Source: Lachnospiraceae bacterium (lineage in GTDB: Bacteria > Bacillota > Clostridia > Lachnospirales > Lachnospiraceae). Taken from it: a DNA stretch of 64,000 nucleotides. The notes under the pieces are model-generated. The model made no database searches. It saw only the letters and a list, made by a program, of their open reading frames with translations, and had not been told where the DNA came from. Position numbers and translations under genes: made by a program. This document shows positions 17,682 to 25,800 of the stretch, piece after piece; position 1 is the first letter of the stretch; every line of letters starts with the position of its first letter. The stretch spans positions 62,001 to 126,000 of the forward strand of contig JAFRYE010000068.1 of the NCBI GenBank assembly GCA_017441265.1, in the 5' to 3' direction.

Positions 17682-20456
17682 CTATTTCGCGTCTAACCAA
17701 TTCTCTCCGGAGTGAACCTCCGCAGTGAGCGGGACGCTCAACTCCGCAGCGTGTTCCATCGCCTGCTGCAACAATGCGGCAACTTTTGTTTCCTCGTCCT
17801 TAGGCACCTCTAAAAGCAGTTCATCGTGAACCTGCAGAAGGATCTTCGATCGAAGCCCCTGCTTTGTCAACTCACGGTCAACCGCGATCATCGCGATCTT
17901 CATGATATCCGCTGCCGTTCCCTGGATCGGCGAGTTCATTGCAACCCGCTCTCCGAACGCCCGCTTGGCGAACTCGTTGGAACTCAGTTCCGGGATCGGA
18001 CGAACCCTACCGAATGCCGTCTTGACAAATCCGTTCTTCTTGGCTCCGGCGACGGTCTCGTCGAGGTATTGCTTCACCTTCGGGAAACGCGCAAAATACC
18101 GATCGATATACTGCTGCGCTTCATCTCTGGAAACGCCGATGTCCTGCCCGAGGGAAAATGCCCCGATGCCGTAGATGATCCCGAAGTTCACGGCTTTTGC
18201 CGCGCTTCGCATCTGCGGGGAAACCTCTTCCATCGGAACATGGAACACTTCACTCGCCGTCAGGCGGTGAATGTCCGCATTGCTGCGGTACGCCTCAATC
18301 AGACTCTCATCCCCCGAAAAATGAGCCATCAAACGAAGCTCGATCTGGGAGTAATCCGCATCGACGAAAACGCATCCTTCCTTCGGCACAAAAGCCTTCC
18401 GGATGTCGCGCCCAAGTTCCGTGCGGGCGGGTATGTTCTGAAGGTTCGGCTCGGTGCTGCTGAGTCTGCCCGTGGCCGTGACGGTCTGGCGGAAGCGGCA
18501 GCGGATGCGGCCGTCGTCATCGATGTACTGCGTCAGTCCCTCCGCGTACGTTGAATACAATTTGGAGTATTGACGGAACCGAAGGACCGCCTCCACGATC
18601 GGATGCTCGCCCTTCATCTTCTCAAGGACATCTGCGGACGTGGAATAGCCGGACTTCGGCTTGCGCCCCGGATACTTCAGTCCCATCGTCTCAAACAAAA
18701 CTTCCGAAAGCTGTTTCGGAGAGTTGATATTAAATTCCTTGCCTGCCATCTCCCAGATGGCCTTCTTCTCCTTCTCCGAGGATGTCGCAAGCATCACCGC
18801 GAAGGAATGCAGCTGGTTGCGATCCACCGCGATGCCGGTGTCCTGCATCTTCCGAAGAACCCACGTGAGGGGCATCTCCACGGTCGTGAACAATGTTTCC
18901 ATCCCGGACTCTACCAGTTTTTCATAGAGGATCTCGCCGGCTGCAAGCGCCGTTCCGGCCAGCGACGAATCGGCGTCCGGAAGCTTTGCTCCGGGCATCC
19001 ACTCCTCGACTATGTCCGCAGGCTCATGCGCGTTCACAAGCGGCCTCAGAAGATAATCCAGGATTCCCACGTCCGCGAGCATCGAAGATTCCGGCAGACG
19101 ACTGCACCAGGTTTGCTTCGCGCCGAAGCAGAAGGTTCTGTGATCCCCTGCCAGATTCGCAATACGCTCCGCTAAAAGAGCCTGCTCCTCCTCACTCTCG
19201 GCGACGAAGATCCGCACTGTCTCTGCCTGAGCTACCGTGTACTCCACCTGATCCGCGACAATCCCGAAGGCGGTCATCCACTCGCAGTTCTCCGGCGTCC
19301 TGCGGCGCAGGTCAATGCCGATTGCGGACGTATCCGCAGCAAGTTCGGAAAATGCCTTCTCCCAGTCGGACTTCGCAATATCACATTGATCAAAGGTTTT
19401 CTTCGGAATCGCGCACTCCGGAAGAGATATGCTCTTGATCTCCAATTCCTGCAGGATCTTCGACAATTCCGCGTAATCGATATCGGTCCGCAGATCCGCT
19501 AACGTCTCCGTGATCGGAATGTCTCTGCGGATGGTTGCGAGATCGCGGCTCAGTCGGGCCGCCTTTTCTCCCGCCAACCTCTCGGGATCTTCTTTTAGGA
19601 GCGTCCCAATCGGGTTTTTATGTATACCGAGGCTTGCCTTCATAAACGCAGCCAGGTCTTTTTCTCCTTCTTTTCCGGCCTTGTGGATTGCATCATACAG
19701 AGCGTCCACGGTCTTGTAGTGGGCGATCAGCGACACTGCGGTCTTCTCACCGATGCCGGGCACGCCCTTGATGTTATCGGACGCATCCCCCTGAAGTCCT
19801 TTCAGTTCCGCGATGCTCGAAGCAGCAACTCCGTACTCGCCGCGGATGCGCTCCGGATTCATCGGGAATGTCTTCTCGGGAACGCTGGCAGCTTCCTTGC
19901 GGATGCCGTATTTTGTGAAAAGCTCGTCCGCGCGCTTCTGGGACTGCTGCATCAGCCAGATCGTGGTCCGGTCGCTGGCGAGCTGCAGATAGTCGTGATC
20001 TTTCGTCAGGATCCGCACGGGGATTTCCTTTTGGAACATCTCCGTCAACGTACCGCTGAAGTCGTCGGCCTCAAACTCGTTGGACATGAACTGCTTAACG
20101 CCGATCCGACGAAGCACGTCCTGCGCCAGTGCAAATTGTGAGCGAAGCGGCGCGATGGTCTCCGTGCGGTTCGCCTTATACTCCGGGTACATGCGGCGGC
20201 GAAACGTCTCCCGTGTGAGGTCCCATGCCACCGCAAGATGTGAAGGCTTCTGCGTGCGCAGGATCTTAAGAAGATAGCGGATCAGACCGAAGATACCGTT
20301 CGTATACACGCCAGTGGACGTCTGCATGATCTGCGGGAAATACTTCTCCTTCTCCTCCGGCGTCTTCGCCATCAGTACCGCCGGCGGAAGGTTTCCGTAA
20401 AACTGGGTGGAAAGAAGGCTTGAGCCGTCCACGATCAACAGAAATTCATCATTCAT
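17682..20456 (-). CDS. polA: DNA polymerase I
   Basis: 924 residues. Residues about 1-330 form the 5' nuclease domain (EADDFSGTLTEMF, TKDHDYLQL, GDASDNIKGVPGIGEKTA), with an extra segment near residues 25-45. The middle region keeps a 3'-5' exonuclease fold, but the metal-binding residues are not recognisable (IGIDLRRR in place of the DxE motif), so proofreading is probably lost, as in Bacillus. The polymerase domain has DADYSQIELRLMAH (motif A), RSAAKAVNFGIIYG (motif B) and LQVHDELLLEVP (motif C). It acts in Okazaki-fragment processing and repair. Its start overlaps the end of the zinc-finger gene by 8 bp. Confidence 0.96.
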   Translation of the reverse strand: MNDEFLLIVDGSSLLSTQFYGNLPPAVLMAKTPEEKEKYFPQIMQTSTGVYTNGIFGLIRYLLKILRTQKPSHLAVAWDLTRETFRRRMYPEYKANRTETIAPLRSQFALAQDVLRRIGVKQFMSNEFEADDFSGTLTEMFQKEIPVRILTKDHDYLQLASDRTTIWLMQQSQKRADELFTKYGIRKEAASVPEKTFPMNPERIRGEYGVAASSIAELKGLQGDASDNIKGVPGIGEKTAVSLIAHYKTVDALYDAIHKAGKEGEKDLAAFMKASLGIHKNPIGTLLKEDPERLAGEKAARLSRDLATIRRDIPITETLADLRTDIDYAELSKILQELEIKSISLPECAIPKKTFDQCDIAKSDWEKAFSELAADTSAIGIDLRRRTPENCEWMTAFGIVADQVEYTVAQAETVRIFVAESEEEQALLAERIANLAGDHRTFCFGAKQTWCSRLPESSMLADVGILDYLLRPLVNAHEPADIVEEWMPGAKLPDADSSLAGTALAAGEILYEKLVESGMETLFTTVEMPLTWVLRKMQDTGIAVDRNQLHSFAVMLATSSEKEKKAIWEMAGKEFNINSPKQLSEVLFETMGLKYPGRKPKSGYSTSADVLEKMKGEHPIVEAVLRFRQYSKLYSTYAEGLTQYIDDDGRIRCRFRQTVTATGRLSSTEPNLQNIPARTELGRDIRKAFVPKEGCVFVDADYSQIELRLMAHFSGDESLIEAYRSNADIHRLTASEVFHVPMEEVSPQMRSAAKAVNFGIIYGIGAFSLGQDIGVSRDEAQQYIDRYFARFPKVKQYLDETVAGAKKNGFVKTAFGRVRPIPELSSNEFAKRAFGERVAMNSPIQGTAADIMKIAMIAVDRELTKQGLRSKILLQVHDELLLEVPKDEETKVAALLQQAMEHAAELSVPLTAEVHSGENWLDAK

Positions 20457-20943
20457 CAGGGATTCCTCCGAGAGATGCTAATTCACGCAATTTGGCAACC
20501 GCCTCGTTGTTCAGCTCGCTGATCTCAACCCAGACGGGATCGTAATCCTGAGGGATTCCGTAGTGCTTTAACCGCAGGGACTCGGTGCTGTTCTCCGGCA
20601 GGTAATACCAGGTTTTCTTTGTTGCGGAACCCACGACAAGCACCAACACGACGATCAAAAGCGCCGCGATGACGACCCTCTTAACGTACAACAACCGTCT
20701 TTTGTGCACGAGAAACTGTGAGGATCTGATAAGCTTCTGCGAGATCTCATTCGAGTAGTCGACGGAGAAGTCCTCGCCCTTATTCAGCTGTTCGATCGCG
20801 GTGGCGATGGAATAGTCCGTCACCAGGCTTTCGCGGCATACCGGACAACTCTTGATATGCGAAAGATACTCCGGAAGCTCCTCCTGCGGAAGATTTCCCG
20901 AGATGTATTGCTCGCTCAGTTTTTGCGCTCTCTTACAATCCAT
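20449..20943 (-). CDS. zinc-finger (zf-HC2-like) single-pass membrane protein, anti-sigma-like
   Basis: 164 residues. The N-terminus has the HxxxCxxC signature (YLSHIKSCPVCRESL, about 27-41) found in anti-sigma factors. A positive segment then precedes a single transmembrane helix (VVIAALLIVVLVLVVGSA, about 89-107), followed by an extracytoplasmic tail of about 55 residues. In anti-sigma factors the zinc domain holds an ECF sigma factor, but no sigma gene is adjacent: upstream is tRNA-Leu and downstream is polA, with which it overlaps. Its partner, if any, is elsewhere. A GGAG site supports the start. Confidence 0.7.
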   Translation of the reverse strand: MDCKRAQKLSEQYISGNLPQEELPEYLSHIKSCPVCRESLVTDYSIATAIEQLNKGEDFSVDYSNEISQKLIRSSQFLVHKRRLLYVKRVVIAALLIVVLVLVVGSATKKTWYYLPENSTESLRLKHYGIPQDYDPVWVEISELNNEAVAKLRELASLGGIPDE

Positions 20944-20971
20944 GAAGTTTCTCCGATTTTCAAAAAAGGGC

Positions 20972-21000
20972 TTGCTATTCTTCCGCTTTCATGGTAAAAT
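20972..21000 (+). promoter_or_regulatory. SigA-type promoter for tRNA-Leu
   Basis: TTGCTA and TAAAAT are separated by 17 bases. The tRNA 5' end lies 12 bases after the -10 box, which leaves almost no leader. Confidence 0.75.
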
Positions 21001-21011
21001 GCCAACGGTTT

Positions 21012-21094
21012 GCGGATGTGGCGGAATGGCAGACGCATCAGACTCAAAATCTGACGGGCTTACACTCGTGCGGGTTCAAGTCCCGCCATCCGCA
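21012..21094 (+). tRNA. tRNA-Leu, anticodon CAA
   Basis: An 83-nt cloverleaf. The acceptor arms GCGGATG and CATCCGC pair over 7 bp with discriminator A, the anticodon stem TCAGA/TCTGA encloses the loop CTCAAAA (anticodon CAA), a long variable arm is typical of Leu, and the T arm is GCGGG-TTCAAGT-CCCGC. The 3' CCA is not encoded. It reads UUG codons. Confidence 0.95.
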
Positions 21095-21096
21095 TT

Positions 21097-21127
21097 GCCG
21101 GGGAATTGCTCCCCGGCTTATTTTTTT
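21097..21127 (+). terminator. intrinsic terminator after tRNA-Leu
   Basis: A GCCGGGG/CCCCGGC stem with a 7-base loop is followed by TTATTTTTTT. It lies 2 bases after the tRNA and faces the end of the MutS-like gene. Confidence 0.9.
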
Positions 21128-21148
21128 CTTATTATCCGAAGCGGCGCG

Positions 21149-22681
21149 CTAAATTCCCGCTTTCTCCCCGTTCATCACGCGGTTGTAGAGTTCCATACCG
21201 TACCCGGTGATGCTCGGTTCTCCCGACGTGATATGATACGTGCGCTCGCCTTCGACGGTGCGCTCCGCCTGCAGAAACTGCGTCCGCGGAAAGCCCTCGT
21301 CGTAGGCTTTCTTAGCGTATGTGTATATGTGTGTCACAAAGAACACGGTGATATTGTTGTCGAAAAATGCCTTGATGATATCTTCTGCGATCCCGGCGCC
21401 CTCACGCTCCGACGTCGTCGCGAAGGACTCGTTGAGGAATATGAGGGATCCCGGATTCATCACGTCGATCATCTTCGAGAGTCGTCTGAGTTCTTCCTCG
21501 AGTTTGCCAGCCGACATCGTGGCGTCCTCATTTCTCACGAAATGAGTATAGATGCCTCGGAACACCTGCGTCGTCATGTGCTTGGCCGGCACGAACATTC
21601 CGCACTGCGCCATGAGCTGCGACACGCCGACGCTGCGGATAAATGTCGTCTTTCCGCCGTGGTTGGTTCCCGTGATCAGATACAAAAGCGTGTCGTCGCC
21701 CTCGATCGTGTTGGTCGTGGGGATCCTCATATTCTGGATCGCGATTCCCAGGTCGTAGATCCCGTCCGCAGTCACGGCGTGCTCCCCGTCAACGATCTCG
21801 GGGAAACATACAGGGAAGACCATATTTTCCATATGGCTGTGCAGGTTGCAGCATCCGTAATAGAACGCCAGTTGCGCCCGCAGCGTATCGAACAGCCGCA
21901 TCAACTCGATCGACAGCCCGTCAAAGCACGAAGCTACATGCAAAAGCCCGGCGCTGGCAAGGTCCTTGCAGTCGCGGTTCAGCGCAAGATCGTCGTAGGA
22001 GATCCGGATCTCATTTTTCTTAACCTTCGTGGAGAACAGAGACTCCATGATGTCAAACTTGCGCTTCGTCTGGTACTCCGAAAGCGCGTTCACGATGTAA
22101 CCGTCGCCCTTCAGACCCTTTCCGATGGTTCCGCTGATCTGAATCTCACCGCCGTCGCTGATCGCGCGCAAAAGCGTGAGTTTCTCGTGCACGAGGGTCG
22201 TGAAGTTCGTGTCGAACTCTTTGAGGAACTCATCGTAGAAATCGCGGAAAATGATCCCCGTAAAATGCCCGTACGTGTTCACGATCTCCGCTTTCAGCCG
22301 TTCAAGACCGCCTGCTAATATGTCGAGCTGCTCGATCGCGTTCAACACGCGGACTGCCGGCAGCGGATTGCCTTTCTTGCGGCTTGTCGCACGGTAGTTG
22401 CTGACATCCGTGACGACCTCGGCAACGGTGGCATACAGGGAAAGAATCGTTTTTTTGTTGCGAAGCGCATCCCGAAGCACGCTTTGCCGATGAAGGATGT
22501 TGTCCCGGTCAACCAGCGGATTGATCAGCACGTTTCGACACTGCGTCAGGATGTAATTATCATTTTTCGCCATGATCTCGAGGATTGATTCGATCCCGAG
22601 GTCGGCGACGATATCGTTTTTAAACGGCGCGATGTCCTCCGCAGGGACAAATCCCGGCCGGTTCAGCAAATTAACCTGCAT
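21149..22681 (-). CDS. MutS-like ATPase, second of a tandem pair
   Basis: 510 residues. The C-terminal half is a MutS domain V ATPase: P-loop GTNHGGKTT at about 338-346, an ABC-type signature near MSAGKLEEEL (about 389-398), and a Walker B that reads SLIFLNESFATTS, with Asn where MutS has Asp (N417-E418). The N-terminal half is helical, like the MutS core/clamp. There is no mismatch-recognition domain I, and no Smr nuclease domain, so this is neither MutS nor MutS2. It sits 10 bp after a paralogue, suggesting a heterodimer. ATG at 22681 follows GGGGG. Function unknown; a DNA structure-binding role is only a family inference. Confidence 0.8.
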   Translation of the reverse strand: MQVNLLNRPGFVPAEDIAPFKNDIVADLGIESILEIMAKNDNYILTQCRNVLINPLVDRDNILHRQSVLRDALRNKKTILSLYATVAEVVTDVSNYRATSRKKGNPLPAVRVLNAIEQLDILAGGLERLKAEIVNTYGHFTGIIFRDFYDEFLKEFDTNFTTLVHEKLTLLRAISDGGEIQISGTIGKGLKGDGYIVNALSEYQTKRKFDIMESLFSTKVKKNEIRISYDDLALNRDCKDLASAGLLHVASCFDGLSIELMRLFDTLRAQLAFYYGCCNLHSHMENMVFPVCFPEIVDGEHAVTADGIYDLGIAIQNMRIPTTNTIEGDDTLLYLITGTNHGGKTTFIRSVGVSQLMAQCGMFVPAKHMTTQVFRGIYTHFVRNEDATMSAGKLEEELRRLSKMIDVMNPGSLIFLNESFATTSEREGAGIAEDIIKAFFDNNITVFFVTHIYTYAKKAYDEGFPRTQFLQAERTVEGERTYHITSGEPSITGYGMELYNRVMNGEKAGI

Positions 22682-22691
22682 AATTCCCCCG

Positions 22692-24227
22692 TTACTTCTT
22701 TCGAAGGCGATAGTTGATATGGCTGTAGTCGAGTTTGTACTTGTTCGCGATGGAATTCGCGTAGGCGACACCGTCGGCCTGCTTACGAATGATGCGGTAC
22801 GTGCGGCGGAAACTGCCGTCCTCCACCACCGTCGCCACCAAGCTCACATAATCATCCGAGTCAAAAGCGATCTCAAAGGTGTGAGTCACATAAAATACAA
22901 TGGCGTTTCGGGCCATCAGACGCTTCATCATGTCGCGGCTCATCGCCAGCGAGTCCATTGTCGGTGCCGACGTGAACAACTCATTGAGAATGACCACACT
23001 GTGGTTGTCTAAGTCTTCAAACATATCGCGGATTCGGACAAGCTCATTGTACAGGCGGCCCTCAACGCCGTCTGCGCCCTCCTCGTTCGCAAAATGCGTA
23101 TAGATCCCGCTGCAGTACGGCAACTTGCACACTCCGGCGGGCACATACAACCCCATCATGCCGAAGTACACGCACTGCCCGAAGGCTCTGGCAAGCGTCG
23201 TCTTTCCGCCCTGATTGGGGCCGGTGACGATGATCGCCTTCTCGAAATTCGCCTTCATGATGTCGTTGAGAACGACTTCCTTCTCCTCCTGCATATTGCG
23301 GTTGGCAAGAACAATGTCGTAACAATCGTCCATGTAAAGCTCTTTATCTTTCACGATCAAAGGCATCGTGATCGGGAAGCCGCCCTCCTTCAGGCGCTCC
23401 ATGTAGCGCATATTTGCCAGATAGAACCGAAGTTCGCGAAGAATATCGAGGATCTCCTGGGAAATAACTTCCGGTCCGCGCTCGCCGAACGCCACCAGCT
23501 GCAGGAACAATTGCCGGTTTTCCTTCTCCAGCTGTTTGAGAATGAAACCCTCTAAAGGCGAGAGATCCATCGACGGGAACGGCTGGTCGCGAAACGGGAT
23601 CACGTCGAGTACAACGTTTCCGTGCGCAAGAGCCGTGCGGATCGGTCCGCAGTAATCCGCAGGGTCATAAGCAAGATCAAAAGAAGCCTTATCTTTGTTG
23701 ATCGTAAGATGGAACGTGAACTTCGCAAACTCATCGTTCAGCGTCTTCGATGTCGCGCGGAGCCGTTTGACGGTAGCCGTGTTCAGAATGTGGAACAGCT
23801 CCTGATGAAGCCCGTAGAACGCTCTGGACTTCGGCGGCTTGCGGTTGAATGCCAGACACAGATCCTCCATGGCCTGATAATAGGCATTCACACAGTCCAC
23901 ATACCATTTGCACTTCTGCACGGTAGCCGAAACCGAGTCTGCACACTGACGGCAGTTTACGGCTTCGCCCACCTTGGCGATAAAGGAATTGACCGCCTCA
24001 CGGATCTCCGGGTCCTCCAGGTCGTGAACAACTTCCTGCCGGTATTTGGCCGTGGCATAGTCTCTCGAAACGCAATAGAAATACGGGCGCAGCTCACTCT
24101 CGTCATACATCTCGCAAAGGCTGCGCACATATTGGTCTAAGTTTAGATTCCGGAAAAATGACGGCACGGGAAGCTGACTCACTTCCTCATACGACATCAT
24201 CTGTTCCGGAAGAAACAAGCTGATCAT
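22692..24227 (-). CDS. MutS-like ATPase, first of a tandem pair
   Basis: 511 residues with the same plan as its downstream neighbour: a helical N-terminal half (about 20-300) and a MutS domain V ATPase with P-loop GPNQGGKTT at about 336-344. The GMMGLYVPAG and ADGVEGRLYNELVRI segments follow, and Walker B reads SVVILNELFTSAP, again Asn-Glu (N415-E416). The conserved YVTHTFEIA stands where MutS has its switch His. The mismatch-binding domain is absent. The two proteins differ widely in sequence, so they are old paralogues kept as a pair. It lies at the end of the rnjA/trhP operon. A GGAG site supports the start. Confidence 0.8.
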   Translation of the reverse strand: MISLFLPEQMMSYEEVSQLPVPSFFRNLNLDQYVRSLCEMYDESELRPYFYCVSRDYATAKYRQEVVHDLEDPEIREAVNSFIAKVGEAVNCRQCADSVSATVQKCKWYVDCVNAYYQAMEDLCLAFNRKPPKSRAFYGLHQELFHILNTATVKRLRATSKTLNDEFAKFTFHLTINKDKASFDLAYDPADYCGPIRTALAHGNVVLDVIPFRDQPFPSMDLSPLEGFILKQLEKENRQLFLQLVAFGERGPEVISQEILDILRELRFYLANMRYMERLKEGGFPITMPLIVKDKELYMDDCYDIVLANRNMQEEKEVVLNDIMKANFEKAIIVTGPNQGGKTTLARAFGQCVYFGMMGLYVPAGVCKLPYCSGIYTHFANEEGADGVEGRLYNELVRIRDMFEDLDNHSVVILNELFTSAPTMDSLAMSRDMMKRLMARNAIVFYVTHTFEIAFDSDDYVSLVATVVEDGSFRRTYRIIRKQADGVAYANSIANKYKLDYSHINYRLRKK

Positions 24228-24264
24228 AGATACTCCGTTCTCGCGATAATCGCTTGATTTAGTC

Positions 24265-25050
24265 TCATTGTGCGAACCGCAGGGTTCCCACCTGCCGCAG
24301 GTTCTCGTGGGTCATCATGGACGTGTCGCTCCATTGAACGATCCAATCCCGCGAACCGTCGCTCTGGGAATCGTTGACGCGAATGTCGAATCCGATGTAG
24401 GAATTGCGCTCATTTTCCCGCAATGTCCAACGTACGGATGCCTCGACCACATAGCCGGTCTCTGTAGCAACGACGTTGTACTCGATCGCCGAACGGTTGC
24501 CGCCGCTCCCAACTTCCAATGCCCCGTCCCGCGAGATGCGGTAGTGGGCGTCTCCGACGCCGTACGCGCCGGACTTCTGTCCGTCCTCATTGAGAAAGAT
24601 CTCGACGCCGTCTTTTCTCGTAGGAACTTCCCCTGCAGTATGCGGCGTCAGATCCGTAACTTCGATCCACAGATAAATCTTCGACTTGTCGGCATATACG
24701 CAAAATGAGCCGCTCGCCCCGCTGTTTCCGAACACACGCCTGCCGATCTCAAAGGGCTCGCAAACATTCCAAAGGTTGTCCTTCATCCCGTCGACGCGGA
24801 TCGGCGCAAGCCGCGGTGCCTGCACTTTTTTGGTGGTAAACGGCGAATATCTGGTGACATCCTTGCCGGTGCGCGGCTCGATGTGCTCAAGCGGCGCGGA
24901 TGTCGGAGCAACTTTCACAAGTCCGTCTCCGTCGGGTTCCTTCGGCAAGGGGTTCGGCTTGGCAAACGCCCCGACGACCCAGACCGCCACCGCAAGCACG
25001 GCGGCTGCCACAAGAACTCCCGAACTGTATAACCGATGTTTGGAAAACAC
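24265..25050 (-). CDS. membrane-anchored CBM9-like (sugar-binding fold) protein
   Basis: 261 residues from a GTG start with GGAGG upstream. One N-terminal hydrophobic helix (about 11-30) acts as an anchor or uncleaved signal. Residues about 80-261 match the carbohydrate-binding module family 9 type fold: APIRVDGMKDNLWNVCEPF, FCVYADKSKIYLWIEVTD, GVEIFLNEDG and YVVEASVRWTL. No catalytic domain is attached. It is 9 bp downstream of a paralogous lipoprotein. CBM9 modules bind sugars in xylanases, but stand-alone copies in a housekeeping operon may bind cell-surface glycans. That is inference. Confidence 0.75.
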   Translation of the reverse strand: MFSKHRLYSSGVLVAAAVLAVAVWVVGAFAKPNPLPKEPDGDGLVKVAPTSAPLEHIEPRTGKDVTRYSPFTTKKVQAPRLAPIRVDGMKDNLWNVCEPFEIGRRVFGNSGASGSFCVYADKSKIYLWIEVTDLTPHTAGEVPTRKDGVEIFLNEDGQKSGAYGVGDAHYRISRDGALEVGSGGNRSAIEYNVVATETGYVVEASVRWTLRENERNSYIGFDIRVNDSQSDGSRDWIVQWSDTSMMTHENLRQVGTLRFAQ

Positions 25051-25059
25051 CTTATCCTC

Positions 25060-25800
25060 CTAATCTAAGCAAAGCGTACCGACACCTCGCAGTGTAACGT
25101 CAGTCGACGTAGTGAGATCCGACCATGTGATCACATGCTGCAGTTCCCCTTCGGCCGCATTGTTGACCCGGATGTCGAATCCGAGTTCCAAGTCATACCG
25201 TCCCGTGACGGTCAACAGCGGAATGCGAACCTCGACATAATAGCCTTTGCCGGAATCGTCGGGGTATGTGATACTGCGGAATCCTGCTTCCGATGCGCCG
25301 GTCCCCAAGAACCCCTGCCCGTCGCGGTCAACCGCATAAAACGCGTCACCGAAGGAATATTTGGTCGGCTTACTGCAATCCTCGTTCAAAAAGAAAAATA
25401 CGCTGTCACGGTCAAATGCCGACTCCGCCGTCGTGTCCGGCGTATCATCCGTCACATGCACCAGCACATAAACCGACTCGGTATCCCACAGCACCTTGTA
25501 CCATGCTGCGGTCGTCCCTTCTCCGAACACGGAATTCTTGAGATCCGTGCCGTCGCACAATTTCCAAATTTCGCGGTGCAGACCGTCCATCTGCGGTGAA
25601 AACGCGGACGCGGTGCCGATGTTCGTTTCATAGATTTCCTCGGAAAATGAAGGCGTCGGCGTCGTCTCGCTCCCCGCTTCACCGCCCGGCGTCACGGTTG
25701 TGTTCGCATCCGTAACGCTTGTGTTTTTCTTCGAACAGCCGACCGCAAATACCGCAAGCATCACGATCATCGCCAGTGAAGACAGAATCCGTCGTCTCAT
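25060..25800 (-). CDS. CBM9-like lipoprotein
   Basis: 246 residues with a lipoprotein signal: MRRRILSSLAMIVMLAVFAV then the lipobox ending GC at residue 22. A Thr/Ser/Pro-rich linker (to about 55) is followed by a CBM9-like domain (MDGLHREIWKLCDGTDL, VYVLVHVTDDT, SVFFFLNEDCSKPT, YYVEVRIPLLTV, ELGFDIRVNNA). It would sit on the outer face of the membrane. It overlaps the U32 gene by 4 bp and precedes the second CBM9-like gene. The two proteins share the same fold and C-terminal ending (VGTL) but are clearly diverged. Confidence 0.75.
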   Translation of the reverse strand: MRRRILSSLAMIVMLAVFAVGCSKKNTSVTDANTTVTPGGEAGSETTPTPSFSEEIYETNIGTASAFSPQMDGLHREIWKLCDGTDLKNSVFGEGTTAAWYKVLWDTESVYVLVHVTDDTPDTTAESAFDRDSVFFFLNEDCSKPTKYSFGDAFYAVDRDGQGFLGTGASEAGFRSITYPDDSGKGYYVEVRIPLLTVTGRYDLELGFDIRVNNAAEGELQHVITWSDLTTSTDVTLRGVGTLCLD

